From: Solanum dulcamara
Lineage: Eukaryota; Streptophyta; Magnoliopsida; Solanales; Solanaceae
Length of the DNA stretch: 64,000 nt
Direction of reading: 5' to 3'
Assembly: GCF_947179165.1 (NCBI RefSeq)
Contig: NC_077240.1
Coordinates: forward strand, 26,640,001 to 26,704,000
Shown here: one piece after another, positions 24,851 through 36,779 of the stretch
How positions within the stretch are numbered: the first letter of the stretch is position 1
Layout: each line of letters opens with the position of its first letter
Notes under the pieces: model-generated
Seen by the model: only the letters and a program-made list of their open reading frames with translations
Database searches by the model: none
Told to the model about the DNA's origin: nothing
Position numbers and translations under genes: made by a program

Positions 24851-25441
24851 AATAAAAAATGACATTAAAAAACATCTTATATGAACTCATACTTTTGGGA
24901 GATTAGAGCGTGTTGAAATCCCTTCAATCTTCATGTCGACTTTTTTGGGTGAATGTTGAACTTGGTATTTCAACTTCAATTTCTCACATAGCTTATCCAT
25001 CACTGATGGATCATTACGATGTTTGGATCTAACCTCGTTCGATGAAACAAGAATTTTTTGATTTTTGTTCAACTAAGTGAGACCAACACTAAAAGATGGA
25101 GCGGATTCCATGTGTATCAGTGAACAATATGAGTAAAAAAAAATTATAGAAGAAAACAAAGGAAATCGAATGAGGTGAGATACCAGTTAAGGAAAAACTT
25201 GAATATACCTTACTTAGAAGCTTGAAATTGAGTAATAGAGGGACTGAAATTGAAAAAAAGAAACTGCCGGCGATGAGGCTGAAGCATAGGCGTGAATTTA
25301 GGATAACTGATATAAGGTAAAAGTGAAGTATCAGTGAAAGAGTGAGAGAGTTAAAAAAAGAGGAATTTTTGATATTTTTTCAACTAGTTGAGAGTATTAG
25401 TAAATATGGTAATATAACATGTGTAAATGTGTAATTTTTCC

Positions 25442-28018
25442 TTAAAAATATCCCCTAACTTAAGTGTTAAATTATTTTAATACTCCAAACTAAAAACACT
25501 CATCTATATCTACATTAGCTATATACTTTATATATATATTATAATACACTCAAAAAGCTAAATATAGTTTGACTATATATGAAGTATACACTGACTATTC
25601 AATTCTGACAAATTCAAAATCTCCTCAAAACTGTCCCAAATCATAGGCTGATGTTTTGTAGAATTTACTTTTTTAAAAAGACATTGATAAACTGACAGGT
25701 ATGCTTACTCGTAGAGGCTTTTGGCCCAATATTCTCAACTTTACTTTACTCTTGACTCAAATATCCAAAAAAAATGAATAGATGTATGATAAGGCATAAA
25801 TCGCATTCACCAAATGCGATTTGAATTTTTTTTTGTAGCTTTTGAAGATATACATTTTCAAATCATAGGTTGATATTTAACATAATTTAATTTTTTTTAA
25901 ATACACGGATAAATTGACAAATATGCAGACTCATGGAGACTTTTAATCCAATTCTCAACTTTACTCTCGGCTCATATATGAAAAAAAATGAAGCAAAAAT
26001 AAAGAGATGTATGATAAGGCATAAATCGCATTCACAAAATGCGATTTATTATCAAAATTTGTATCTTTCAAAAATATAAAATCCAACATAAATATTATGA
26101 TACTTATCTAAATATATAATATTATATCTATAAAAATTCATACTGTCTTGCTAGATTACATATAAAAAATTTTAACATAATTTTTTTTCTTCATTCCAGA
26201 CACAATATTTATGTGTAATACGTGTATAATCATATATAATAAGTGTATATCTACATATATTTTACTTTAAAAGCATGAACTTCCTAACTTAAATATTAAA
26301 TTTCTACGACACCTTCAATTAAAAACTACCCTAACTTAAATGTTAAATTACTTTAATACTCCGAACTAAAAGCACTCATCTATATCTACTTGAAATATAC
26401 ACGGACTATACTTTATGATAACTAAAAAGGCCAAATATAGTATAACTATACATGAAATATACAGTGACTACTAATTTCGTCCAATTCAAAATCTCCTCTA
26501 AATAGTTCCAAATCATATGATGATATTTTGCATAATTTACTTTTTTAAAAAGACACGAATAAATTGACAAGTATGCTTACTAGTGCTTTGACACAATATT
26601 CCCAACTCTACCTTACTCTCGGCTTAACTATCAAAAAATAAGGAAGCAAAAAATAAAGAGATGTATGATAATGCATAAATCGCATTCAGTGAATGCGATT
26701 TATGAACAAAAATTTGTACCTTTCAAAGATATACATTCCAACATAAATATTAGAATACGTATATCAATATATAATATTATATAATAATATATCTACAATA
26801 ATTTATATTGTTTTGCTAGATAGCATATAAATTTTCTAGACATAATTTTTTCTTCATTCCAAACACATTTTTATGTATAATATGTGTATAGTCCTATATA
26901 ATAAGTGTATATCTACATCTATTTTATCTTAAAAGTATGAACTTTCTAACTTAAATATTAAATTACTATGATACCTTCATTTTAAAACATCCCCTAATTT
27001 AAGTGTTGAATTACTTTAATACCCCAAACTATAATAATTCATCTATATCTTCATGAGCTGTATACTTTATACGCACTATGATACACTTAAAAAGCTAAAT
27101 GCAGTTTAACTATACATGAAGTATACACTGACTATTCAATTACGATCAATTCAAGATCTCCTCGAAATAGTCTCAAATCATAGGTTGATATTTTGCATAA
27201 TTTACTTTTTTAAAAGACATTGATAAATTGATAAGTATGCTTATCCATGGAGGCTTTTGACCTTATATTCTAAACTCTACTTTACTCTCTACTAAAATAT
27301 CAAAAATAAAAAATAAAAAAAATAAAGAGATGTATGATAAGGCATAAATCGCAATCACGGATTGTAATTTATGAACAAAATTTATAGCTTTCGAAGATAT
27401 ACAATATTAATTCATAGGCTGATATTTTTTGTAATTTACTTTTTACAAAAGGGATGAATAAATTAAAAAATATGCTACTCGTGAAGGCTTTTGACCCAAT
27501 ATTCACTAGTCCACTTTACTCTCGGCTCAAATATAAGAAAATTAAAGCAAAAACAAAGAGTTGTATGCTAACATAAATCACTTATAGTGAATGCGATTTA
27601 TAAACAAAATGTATAGCTTTCAAAGATATACAATCCAACATAAATAGTACGATAGGTATCTCAATATATAATATTATATAACATTATAGCTACGAAATTT
27701 CGTATTGTTTTTGCTAGATTACATGTAATTTTTTTTTGATAGAATTTTGTTTTCTTTATTCCAAACATATTCTTTATGTATAATATATGTATAATCGTAT
27801 ATAATAAGTGTATATTTATATATAATTTTTTAAAAAGTCATTGATAAATTGATAAGTATACTTATTGGCGGAGACTTTTGATCAAATATTCCCAACTCTA
27901 CTTTACTCTAGGCTCAAATATTAAAAAAAAAGATGCAAAAATGAAGAGATGTATGATAAGGCATAAATCACATTCACTAAATATGATTTATGAACAAAAT
28001 TTATAGTTTTCAAAGATG
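25442..28018. repeat. Unclassified tandem array with conserved hairpin
   Basis: The motif 'gatgtatgataaggcataa' recurs near 25781, 26006, 26659, 27326, 27555 (variant) and 27945, giving long (~655 bp) and short (~225 bp) units. Each copy of the motif is followed by an inverted repeat; the clearest, at about 26674, has 15-base arms CATAAATCGCATTCA and complement around a single base. Other blocks include 'cactcaaaaagctaaa' and 'gtatacactgactatt'. No coding capacity was seen. Similar blocks also occur at 47.15-47.65 kb. Confidence 0.75.
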
Positions 28019-28911
28019 TTGATGTTCATTACCCTAGATGTTGATGTTCATTACTCTAGAAAAGTATTGGATGGATGTGGCAACGACATCACTTTATTGG
28101 ATCCATAGATGTTGGTGTCCATTACCCTAGTAAGGTGTTGGATGGATGTGACAACGACATCACTTCACTGTATCATCGCTATCTCAGAAGTGATGATTGT
28201 CGGTTAGAGAAACTCCCCAAGAGTAAAATATTATATTTTTATATATTGAGTTGCATCTCTTATTGCGTATCATTAAAAGGATTATATTATCTTACTTCAT
28301 GTCTTATTGGTTTGAATCATTTCAGAGTGAGTCCCTTAAGTTGAGATGCATGAGATTGAGTATTGTTGATTGTGTTCCTTCCCAACTATTTTACATACTC
28401 TTACATTCCATGTAATGATGCTATTTGGTCTGCATCATTTTATGATGCATACACAGGTATTAGGGATCATCAATAGGTGCATCGTTGAGGATTTACTTCT
28501 CTAGTTTTGGTAAGACCTTTTTGCATTCGGAGGAGCTCCTTTCTTCCTAGTTCCTTTATTATTTAGCAATTATTTGAGGTAGTCGTAGACTTGTCTCGAC
28601 ATCTTCTTACGAGTCAGTTAGAGGCTTCATAGATAGAGTAGGGTTGAGTATTGGGATTCTTTTAGAGTCTGTTTTTAAACCATAATTTTATTATTGAGTT
28701 TATGACGTCGAGTTACATTATACTTTGAGTATTTTTAATGTATTATTTATTTATTGATGATGATATTTATAAAATTCCATTTGAGTTAATTGTCTATTGA
28801 TCGAGTCTTTCGCTGAGTGATTGAATGAGTGGTCAGACCAATAGTTTACTTGGTGACAACAATAGTCTTCGATTGCCGGCCATGCCTAGGGTACCCTCTC
28901 GAGGCATGAAC
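28019..28911 (-). repeat. Gypsy LTR fragment, downstream of the reversed pol fragment
   Basis: It matches 1-499 in the same orientation over about 28350-28911. Read on the minus strand it begins near 28911 with 'ttcatgcctcgagagggta', a decayed TGTCACG-type LTR start, and lies about 130 bp after the end of the pol fragment at 29041, where a 3' LTR belongs. A ~100-bp direct repeat ('gttgatgttcattaccctag' type) sits at about 28019-28170. The array junction at 28018 shows no target duplication. Confidence 0.6.
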
Positions 28912-29040
28912 ATGTATGCATACAAAAATATGAAAATGACTGAAACACATGAATTTGAAGGGTGAACATGAGGGAACTAAATACCTCAAGTTGGAATGAA
29001 GAGAAGTAAATGAGGATAACGAGACATCATATTAACTCCG

Positions 29041-29968
29041 GCCTTTCATGTAGCACCCTCAACCAGTTGGTTCCTCCCAAGAACTTTGACGGAAGTAGCT
29101 TCCTTATTCCTCAACTTCTAGACTTGACGGTCTAAAATCTCAATGAAAACCTCTTCATAAGATAGGCTCTCTTTCAAGCCAACGTTGTCCAATGGTACAG
29201 TATAAGTAGGATCACCAATAAACTTCTTCAACAAGGAGATATGAAACACCAGATGCACCGATGACAACTCCAACGGCAAATCCAACTCAAAAGCTACTTT
29301 GCCAAAATGCCTAAAAATCTGATATGGGCCTACATAATGAGGACTAAAGTTTTCTTTTTTACCAAAACGCATCACACCCTTCATAGGTGAGATTTTCAAG
29401 TAAACTCAATCATCAACCTCAAATTCAAGATCTCTCCTACTTACATCCAAATAGGACTTTTAACGACTTTGGACAGTCTCCAACCTCTCTATAATGAGCC
29501 AAACCTCCTTCATAGCTTCGCAAATCAATTAGGGTCGATCAAAGCAATCTCACCAACCTCGAACCATACAATTGAAGATCTATACCTCCTATCATATAAG
29601 GCCTCAAATTGAGCCATTTGAATACTCGAATGATAACTGTGTTATAAGCAAACTCAATCAATGGTAGATGGTTATTTCAATTACCGTTGAAGTCGATCAC
29701 ACAAGTCCTTAACATATCTTCCAAAGTCTGAATAGTTCATTCATCTTAACCATCGGTATGAGGGTGAAAAGCCATACTAGGCTTAACTTGAGTACTAGGA
29801 CCTTGAAATAACCTCCAAAACTGGGTACCTCAGTCCGAAATGATAGATAACGGAACCCCATGATGCTCAACCAACTCTCAAATATAAAGTCTAGCATAAT
29901 CCTTGGTTGGATAAGAAGTCTTAACAGGAAGAAAATGCGTTGACTTAGTCATTTGGTCCACAACAACC
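29041..29968 (-). pseudogene. Ty3/gypsy integrase core plus C-terminal region, truncated
   Basis: The minus-strand translation runs from 'VVVDQMTKSTHFLPVK' near 29960, through the core motif 'SIISDRGTQF' (about 29860) and 'MAFHPHTDG', to an open segment 29399-29118 ('[14 protein letters not shown]', '[12 protein letters not shown]'), the integrase C-terminal part of Del/Tekay-type elements, and ends near 29041. Several nonsense codons and frameshifts are present, for example around 29760-29740. It is the reversed counterpart of the pol segment missing from the fragment at 12247-14956, but the two overlap by some 15-20 codons and need not come from one copy. Confidence 0.75.
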
Positions 29969-30790
29969 CAATATTCCCAACTCTATTGCACTCTCGGCTC
30001 AAATATAAAAAAAGAAGAAGCAAAAATTGAAAGATGTATGATAAGTCATAAATCACATTCACCGCATGTGATTTATGAATAAATTTTTATCTTTCAAAGA
30101 TATATAGTCCAAATAATAGGCTGATATTTTACATAATTTTTTTTAAAAGACACGGATAAATTAACAATATGTTTATTCGTGAAAGCTTTTGACACAATAT
30201 TTCCAACTCTACTTTACTCTCGGCTCAAATATCAAAAAATAATGAAGCAAAAATGAAGAGATGTATATAAGGCATAAATCGTATTCATTGAATGCGATGT
30301 ATGAACAAAATTTATAGCTTTCAAAGATATGCAGTCCACATAAATATCATGATACGTATCTCAATATATAATATCATATAATAATATATCTATGAAAATC
30401 TATATTGTTTTGCTAGATTATATATAAATTCTCTTGACATAATTTTTTTCTTCATTTCAAACACATTTTTATGTATAATATGTGTATAGTCGTAGATAAT
30501 AACTGTATATCCATATCTATTTTTACCTTAAAAGCATGAACTTCCTAACTTAAATGTTAAATTAGTATGACACCTTCAATAAAAAATATCCCTTAACTTA
30601 AGTGTTAAATTACTTTAATACTCCAAACTAAAAACACTCATCTATATCTACATGAGCTATATACTTTATATACATTATGATCCACTCAAAAAGCTAAATA
30701 TAGTGTAACTATACATGAAGTATAGAGTGACTATTTAATTCCGACCAATTCAAAGTCTTCTCGAAACAGTCCCAAATCATAGACTGATAT
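29969..30790. repeat. Right part of the hairpin tandem array
   Basis: The array resumes at 'cccaatattcccaact' with further hairpin copies near 30047 and 30268, then the 'gcatgaacttcctaactt' and 'gtatagagtgactattt' blocks, ending near 30790. The hairpin near 30047 reads AAATCAC/GTGATTT instead of AAATCGC/GCGATTT, changed on both arms. Confidence 0.7.
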
Positions 30791-31116
30791 TTTACATAAA
30801 ATAAAATAAATGAAATAAAAAATAAATAGTTTAGGCCGAAGGGCGATATCTCGCTCTCTTTTATGATATGCAAGTCAACTCTGGTATAATCTATCCGTAG
30901 ATCTCTTGACTTGTCCCTCTCAATATACAACAATCCAACAACGTCGTATAATTCAAACAACTTCAAATTAGTCGAAGAGTCCAAAGTTCCGCCAAAAAAA
31001 TGTCTTCCTTCAATATGTAATTCTTCTCTCTTCTATAGTAAATAAATTTGCGATTTAGAATATTTTTCTTTGTCTCAACTGTCATTTTTACTATAACACC
31101 CTCAAAATATAAACAC
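30791..31116. other. Non-repeat segment between array and copia element; no recognised gene
   Basis: A minus-strand frame from an ATG at 30984 reads about 50 codons of non-repetitive sequence ('MDSSTNLKLFELYDVVGLLY') before running into array sequence. This could be a scrap of a gene cut by the array, but I do not recognise it. Confidence 0.3.
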
Positions 31117-31358
31117 TATTATGAAAGTGGATTGTCCACTTAACATAATATTCTATATTAGTGGGGCCCACTCAAAGTGGGCAATTAACCCACTTGATTT
31201 TCTTCTTCTTTGATGGCTATAAAATGCCATCATTTTGGCACAAAAACATCCATCCGAAGAAACATAATTACATACTGAAAATTTGCAATCACTCTCTTCT
31301 ATTTTATTTTCCTTACTCTCTTCGTCTAATTAATTATTAAGGTAGTATATTCATAACA
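31117..31358 (+). repeat. 5' LTR of the copia element
   Basis: It begins TATTATGAAAG and ends TTCATAACA. The 5-bp duplication AACAC fits only if the LTR starts at TA, not at the internal TG, giving a TA...CA terminus. A TATA-like 'ctataaaatg' near 31219 could be the promoter. Confidence 0.85.
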
Positions 31359-31375
31359 CGTTATCAGCACGAGGC
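31359..31375 (+). other. Primer-binding site
   Basis: The 'cgttatcagcacgag' just inside the left LTR is in the position of the tRNA primer-binding site and resembles the tRNA-Met-type sites of plant copia elements ('tatcag'). Confidence 0.6.
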
Positions 31376-31437
31376 TCCGACTAATTTTTCAAAGTAACAA
31401 AAATGGTAAGAGTTTTATTTAATTTTATTTTTATAAA

Positions 31438-32244
31438 ATGGCAAATATTTCCAAAATTGAATTTACTGCTCTTGATATCTCTGGAAAATGTTACTCATCA
31501 TGGGCACTTGATGCTGAAATTCATTTAGAATCAATGGATCTGGCAGACACCATTAAAGATAAGAATATGACATCCAATCAAGACCGTGCTAAAGCCATGA
31601 TATTTCTCCGTCACCATCTTGATGAGGGGCTAAAATTACAATATCTTACATTAAAAGACCCTCTTAAATTGTGGAAAAATTTAAAAGAAAGATATGACCA
31701 CCTGAAGTTGGTCATACTTCCACAAGCTCGTCATGATTGGCTAAATCTGAGATTAATGGATTTCAAAAATATAACTGAATATAATTCTGCTTTATTTAGA
31801 ATTATAGCTCAGTTAAATTTATGCGGAGAAGAGATCACTAAGCAAGATAAATTTGAAAAGACATACTCTACATTTCCACCCGCGAATATGCTCCTGCAGC
31901 AACAATATCGCGAAAAAAAATTTAAAAAATATTTTGAATTACTTTCTCACCTTCTTATTGCTGAAAGACATAATAAACTATTAATGAAAAAACATGATAG
32001 TCGGCCAGTTGGTTCTTTGTCACTCCCTGAAGTGAATCAGGCAAATTCTAACCAACGAGAAAGAGGCCATGACCCCAGTCGTAGTCATGGTCGTGGTAGT
32101 GGTCAAAGAGGAAATTTTAATCATGATGCTCGGCCGACACCGAGAAATAACCAACAATATAAAAGGCAGGATAAAAAGTCAGAAGCTTTACCGAAGAATA
32201 ATTCAGAAACAATATGTCATAGATGTGGAGGTGTGGAGCACTGA
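31438..32244 (+). pseudogene. Copia gag, interrupted in its zinc knuckle
   Basis: A 268-codon frame of the plant copia gag (UBN2-type) family forms the capsid part: 'DRAKAMIFLRHHLDEGL' near residue 50, 'LWKNLKERYDHLK' near 80 and 'NMLLQQQYREKKFKKY' near 150. A basic Gly/Arg/Asn-rich tail follows, then a CCHC knuckle starting 'CHRCGGVEH'. A TGA right after that His, where the family normally has Trp, stops the frame inside the knuckle; translation past it continues with 'SRICR', completing C-x2-C-x4-H-x4-C. Readable homology goes on to about 32425. The start at 31438 lies 79 bp after the LTR. Confidence 0.85.
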
Positions 32245-32515
32245 TCGCGGATTTGCCGGTCGTCAAAACGTCTCATTCAGCTATATCAGGCATCTCTGAA
32301 AAGGGCAGAAAATACTTCAGAGACAAATTTTATCTCTGAAGATAATATTGAGCCCATGCATTTGGATGTAGTTGATTTCTTTAATTTTCCAGACGAAAAT
32401 ATAAATATTGACATGACTAATAATATATAAATATTTTTCTTTTTATCTGTATTAAATATGATGTTTGTATTTTTCTAATCAATATAAATAAATAAAAATT
32501 TATGTAATATACCAT

Positions 32516-35500
32516 GTGTTAATACGTATTTTATTTCTTATTGAAGAAAATATGAAAATGCCTCAAATCTTGTTTGGATTAATGATAAATCACGAGAATA
32601 TTTGTGTAATTGATAGTGCAACAACCCATGCTATATTTAAAGACGAGAAATATTTTTCCAATTTACTTAGAAGAAAAGCTAATGTGACTACAATTTCTGG
32701 TAATTCAAAAATGATAGAAGGCTCCGGAAGAGCTACTATAATTCTGTCTAAGGGGACAAAAATTGTTATAGAAGATGCACTATTTTCTTCTAAATCCCCA
32801 AGAAACTTATTAAGTTTTAAAGATATCCGCAGAAATGGATATCATGTTGAGACATTAAATGAAATGAATATTGAATATCTTGGTATATAACCAAGAGTGT
32901 CTCAGGCCAGAAATATATTTTGGAAAAATTACCAACTTTGTCATCTAGCCTATATTATGTAAAAATTAGTGCAATTGAAGTAAATATGATCGTAAACCAG
33001 AAGTTTACTGATCTAAATATATTTGTGCTATGGCATGATCAAATAGGTCATCCTGAATCAATAATGATGAGACGAATTCTTGAAAATTCAACTGAACATC
33101 CGTTAAAGAACTAGAAGATTCTTACAAATGATGAATTTTCATGTGCTGCTTATTATCAAGGCAAATTAATTGCCAGACCATCGATCCTGAAGGTCGGCAT
33201 CGAATCTCCTGGATTTTTAGAGCATATACATGGGGATATATGTGGCCCTATTCATCCACCTAGTGGGTTGTTTAGATATTTTATGGTCCTAATAGATGCA
33301 TTATCTAGATGGTCTCATATGTGTCTGTTATCATCTCGCAACCTGGCATTTGCGAAGTTGTTAGCACAAATAATAAGATTGAGAGCGCAATTCCCAGATT
33401 ATCCAATTAAGGCCATTCGCCTTGATAATGCTGGAGAATTTACATCCCAAGCATTTAATGATTATTTCTTATCAATTGGGATAAAACTTAAACATCTTGT
33501 TGCTCATGTTCATACTCAAAATGGCCTTGCAGAGTCAGTTATAAAGCACCTACAATTGATAGCAAGACCTCTACTAATGAAAACAAAATTGCCAATTACT
33601 GTTTGGGGTCATGCTATCTTACATGCAACAACACTTATACGTCTCAGACCGACACATTATAATAAATACTCTCCGTCGCATTAGTATTTGGTCATGAACC
33701 AAATATAGTCCATTTAAGATTTTTTGATTGTGCGGTATACGTGCCTGTAGCACCACCACAACGTATAAAAATGGGCCCTCAAAGAAGGTTAGGCATATAT
33801 GTTGGGTTTGACTCACCCTCCATAATTCGATACCTTGAACCGTTGACTGGAGACTTATTCACTGCTCGATTTGCAGATTGTCGATTTGATGAAACAATTT
33901 TCCCGCCATTAGGGGGAGAGAAAAAGGAACCCGAAAAAGAAAAAGAAATTGCATGAAAAGTTTCATCACTATCACATTTTGATCCATGTACCCGCACATG
34001 TGAACAGAAGGTCCAGAAGATCATCCACTTGCAGAAAATAGCAAATCAAATGCCAGATGCATTTACTGATTTGAAACGGATAACTAAGTCACATATACCT
34101 GCAGTGAATGTACCTATCCGGATTGATGTCCCAAAAGGATCATCTACAAGTATCATAGCTTCTGAATCCCAAACACGCTAGGAGCATGGTAGACCGTTGG
34201 GTTCAAAGGATAAAAATCCTAGAAAGAGAAGCGTGAGAAATAATAAAGATGATACTATAATAGAACCTCCTGAAGAAGGTCAAAATTTGAGTAATCCTCA
34301 TATTCCTGAAGAAATCAGTGAACCCGAGACTCAAGTAAATGAAGAATTTTTAATAAATTATTTCGGTGATGAGATAAATTTAGATTAATCTAAAATCACG
34401 GTTGATAATATTTTTGCATATAATGTTGCACTTAATCTCATGCAAGATAGTGAAAGTCTTGAGCCTAAATCCGTTGAAGAATGTCGACGTAGATGTGATT
34501 AGCCAGAATGGCAAAAGACATTTCAATCAGAATTAGACTCACTAGCTAAACGTGAGTTTTTTGGACCTGTAGTCCAAACTCCTGAAGGTGTAAAACCAGT
34601 TGGCTATAAATGGGTTTTTGTTAGAAAACGAAATGAGAGAAATGAAATTGTAAGATAAAAGGCACGCCTTGTTGCACAAGGATTCTCTCAAAGACCCGGA
34701 GTCAACTACGAAGAAACATATTCACCTGTTATGGATGGAATAACATTTCAATATCTCATCAGTTTAGTTGTACATAAAAATCTTAATATACATCTAATGG
34801 ATGTGGTTACAGCTTACCTTTATGGTTCACTTGATAATGAAATTTACATGAAAATACCAGAAAGGATTAAAATTGCCTGAAGCATGTAATAAGTCTCGGA
34901 AGATATACTCAATAAAACTGCAAAGATCATTATATGGTTTGAAACAATCAGGGCATATGTGGTATAATCACCTTAGTGAGTACTTAATAAATGAAGGTTA
35001 TATAAATGATGTCATTTGTCCATGTGTTTTTATTAAGAAAACGGAATCAGAATTTGTTATATTCGCCGTTTATGTTATGATATAAATCTCATTGGAACCC
35101 CTGAAGAGGTCCAAAAGGCAATTGAATATCTAAAGAAAAAATTTGAAATGAAAGACCTTGGAAAGACAAAACTTTGTTTAGGTCTGCAAATTGAACATTT
35201 AGCAGACAGAGTTTTTGTCTATCAACCTGCCTACACTGAGAAAATCTTAAAAAGATTTTACATGGACAAAGCACATCCATTAAGTACTTCAATGATTGTT
35301 CGATCACTTGAAGAAAATATAAATACCTACTTGAGACAACCAGAGATCTAATGTTCCAATCATATTTACCCCAAAGATATTGGGGAGAATGTATTTTGAC
35401 AGCCACTCATATCATAAACAGACTTCCTACCACTTATCTGAAGAACAAACGCTCTTTTGAAGTCATGCATGAGAGAAAACCTTCTTATTCATTCTTAAGG

Positions 35501-36569
35501 AGTTTTGGATGCCTCTTCTATCCAACAGTACCAAAAGCCCATAGAGACAAGTTTGAACCTAGAACAATACCTCATATCTTTATTGGTTATCCATTTGGAA
35601 CAAAAGGATACAAGGTGTTGAGCCTAGCCATTAAGAAGATATACATTTCAAGAGATGTGATGTGTCAGTTGAATGTATAGAGTTGTTAAGTGTTGAGCTA
35701 GTGTCTGTGATACTTACACTTTCTGGATCACTGGAATGAGGTGCAGGTATGAACAAATCATCATAAACAGCAAAATGGGGAGAAGGATTTGAATAATGAG
35801 TAGGATTTGAACGCAAGTACTTAGAAATCAAATCAAATAAAGCTCTTTTGGGAGCAGATGCAAATGGAAAAACATTCTCAGTGCTATTGGTGCACTTATG
35901 TATCTTGCTAACGCAACTAGGCCTGATATAACATTTTCTGTTAATTTGCTAGCAAGGTATAGTTCATCCCCAACGCGAAGGCATTGGAACGGTATCAAAC
36001 ATATTTTGCGATACCTGAAGGGTACTATTGATATGGGTTTGTTTTATACTAACAAAGGTTGCGTAGACCTTATTGGTTATGCAGATGCAGGTTATTTATC
36101 AGACCCACATAAAGCTCGATCTCAGACAGGTTATCTATTTACACACGGAGGGACTGCTATATCATGTCGATCTACAAAACAGTCCATTGTTGCTACTTCT
36201 TCAAATCATGCTGAAATAATAGCAATTCATGAAGCAAGTAGAGAATGTATGTGGTTGAGATCGATGATACAGTTCATCAAAAAAAGATGTGGTCTGGAAA
36301 ATAATGTTAAAATACCCATAATTATATTCAAAGACAATGCCGCGTGCATAGCTCAATTGAAAGGTGGCTTCATAAAAGGAGACAGAACGAAACACATTTC
36401 ACCAAAATTATTCTTCACACATGATCTTCAGAAGAATGGTGAAATTGATGTACAACAAGTTCGTTCAAGTGATAATCTTGCAGATTTATTCACAAAGGCA
36501 TTACCAACATCAACTTTTGAGAAGCTAAGACACAAGGTTGGAATGCGCCGTCTCCAAAATATCAAATGA
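32516..36569 (+). pseudogene. Copia pol: protease, integrase, RT, RNase H, multiply broken
   Basis: The protease region starts near 32610 ('CVIDSATTHAIF'; the active-site Gly of D-S/T-G is Ala). Then comes the integrase zinc-binding part (33000-33170; the expected second Cys of the CxxC pair is Tyr in 'CAAYYQGK') and the integrase core (33230-33684; acidic residues in 'GDICGP', 'IRLDNAGEF' and 'NGLAES'). RT runs 34490-35340: 'GYKWVFVRK', 'LMDVVTAYLYG' and 'RSLYGLKQSGHMWY'. At the YVDD active site near 35077 one base is missing, so the frame breaks there. RNase H (35898-36569) is open, with 'GYADAGYLSDP' and 'TKHISPKLFF'. Stops and frameshifts occur at several other places. Confidence 0.87.
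35348..35870. mobile_element. Foreign copia fragment inserted in pol, with internal inversion
   Basis: Between RT ('IVRSLEENINTYLRQ') and RNase H ('SAIGALMYLAN') lies sequence of a different copia element. On +, 35351-35664 encodes an integrase end ('YWGECILTATHIINRLPT', 'FLRSFGCLFYP', 'IFIGYPFGTKGYK', ending 'IYISRDV'). On -, about 35868-35664 encodes what normally follows ('ENVFPFASAPKRALF'), a Ser/Thr/Pro-rich spacer. The two parts are adjacent in an intact element but here sit head to head. The right junction shares 'ctcag' with the host element. Confidence 0.75.
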
Positions 36570-36764
36570 AGTTTTCATCAGGGGGAGTAAAATACGCGCT
36601 GCACTCTTTTTTTCTCAACCAAGGTTTTGTCCCACTGGGTTTTTCTGGTAAGGTTTTTAATGAGGCAGCAATCAAGGCGTATTACCAGATATGTAGACAC
36701 AAGATTTATGGATATTCATGATAAATATGTATATTATGTTTTGTAAAGTTTTTTTTACACGTGG

Positions 36765-36779
36765 ACATCCAAGGGGGAG
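36765..36779 (+). other. Polypurine tract
   Basis: 'ccaagggggag' immediately before the right LTR fits the plus-strand priming site of an LTR retrotransposon. Confidence 0.75.

Larger units (their letters stand above)
19750..25111 (-). pseudogene. DUF1985/Ulp1-like C48 protease gene of MULE-1, inactivated
   Basis: The ATG at 25111 is followed after 12 codons by TAG (25073-25075); the exon continues to about 24890. After a repeat-filled intron, 24407-24099 encodes a DUF1985-like region ('LFRQILFGHYLDM'). Further blocks are 24047-23820, 23766-23563 and 23400-22950 (basic linker), then 22867-22800 and 22760-22621, four 111-nt cassette exons, 21420-21021 (linker), 20593-20220 and 20025-19750. 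The last two form the C48 peptidase region. The Cys motif is present ('RDCGVFIAIFVEYLGDG', about 19985), but the His expected in 'FHW' is Tyr ('MDFYWVLV', about 20350). With several nonsense codons the gene is dead. Ulp1-type enzymes cleave SUMO or ubiquitin-like proteins; their role in MULEs is not established. Exon limits are approximate except for the cassettes. Confidence 0.8.
15333..25441 (+). mobile_element. 10.1-kb two-gene Mutator-like element (MULE-1) with Ulp1-like gene
   Basis: The element is bounded by a perfect 9-bp target duplication, TTAAAAATA (15324-15332 and 25442-25450), lying inside a block of the tandem array, so the empty site can be read directly. Terminal inverted repeats are weak: GTAAACTTTAC at the left against GGAAAAATTAC at the right, 8 of 11 matching. 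It carries a transposase pseudogene on + (15594-18754) and a DUF1985/Ulp1-like pseudogene on - (19750-25111), convergent. This resembles the MULEs with Ulp1-like genes described in plants (for example Kaonashi); that link is from family knowledge, not a search. TGTATC/GATACA repeats fill much of the non-coding sequence. The first ~350 bp match the left end of the element at 60339. Confidence 0.88.
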
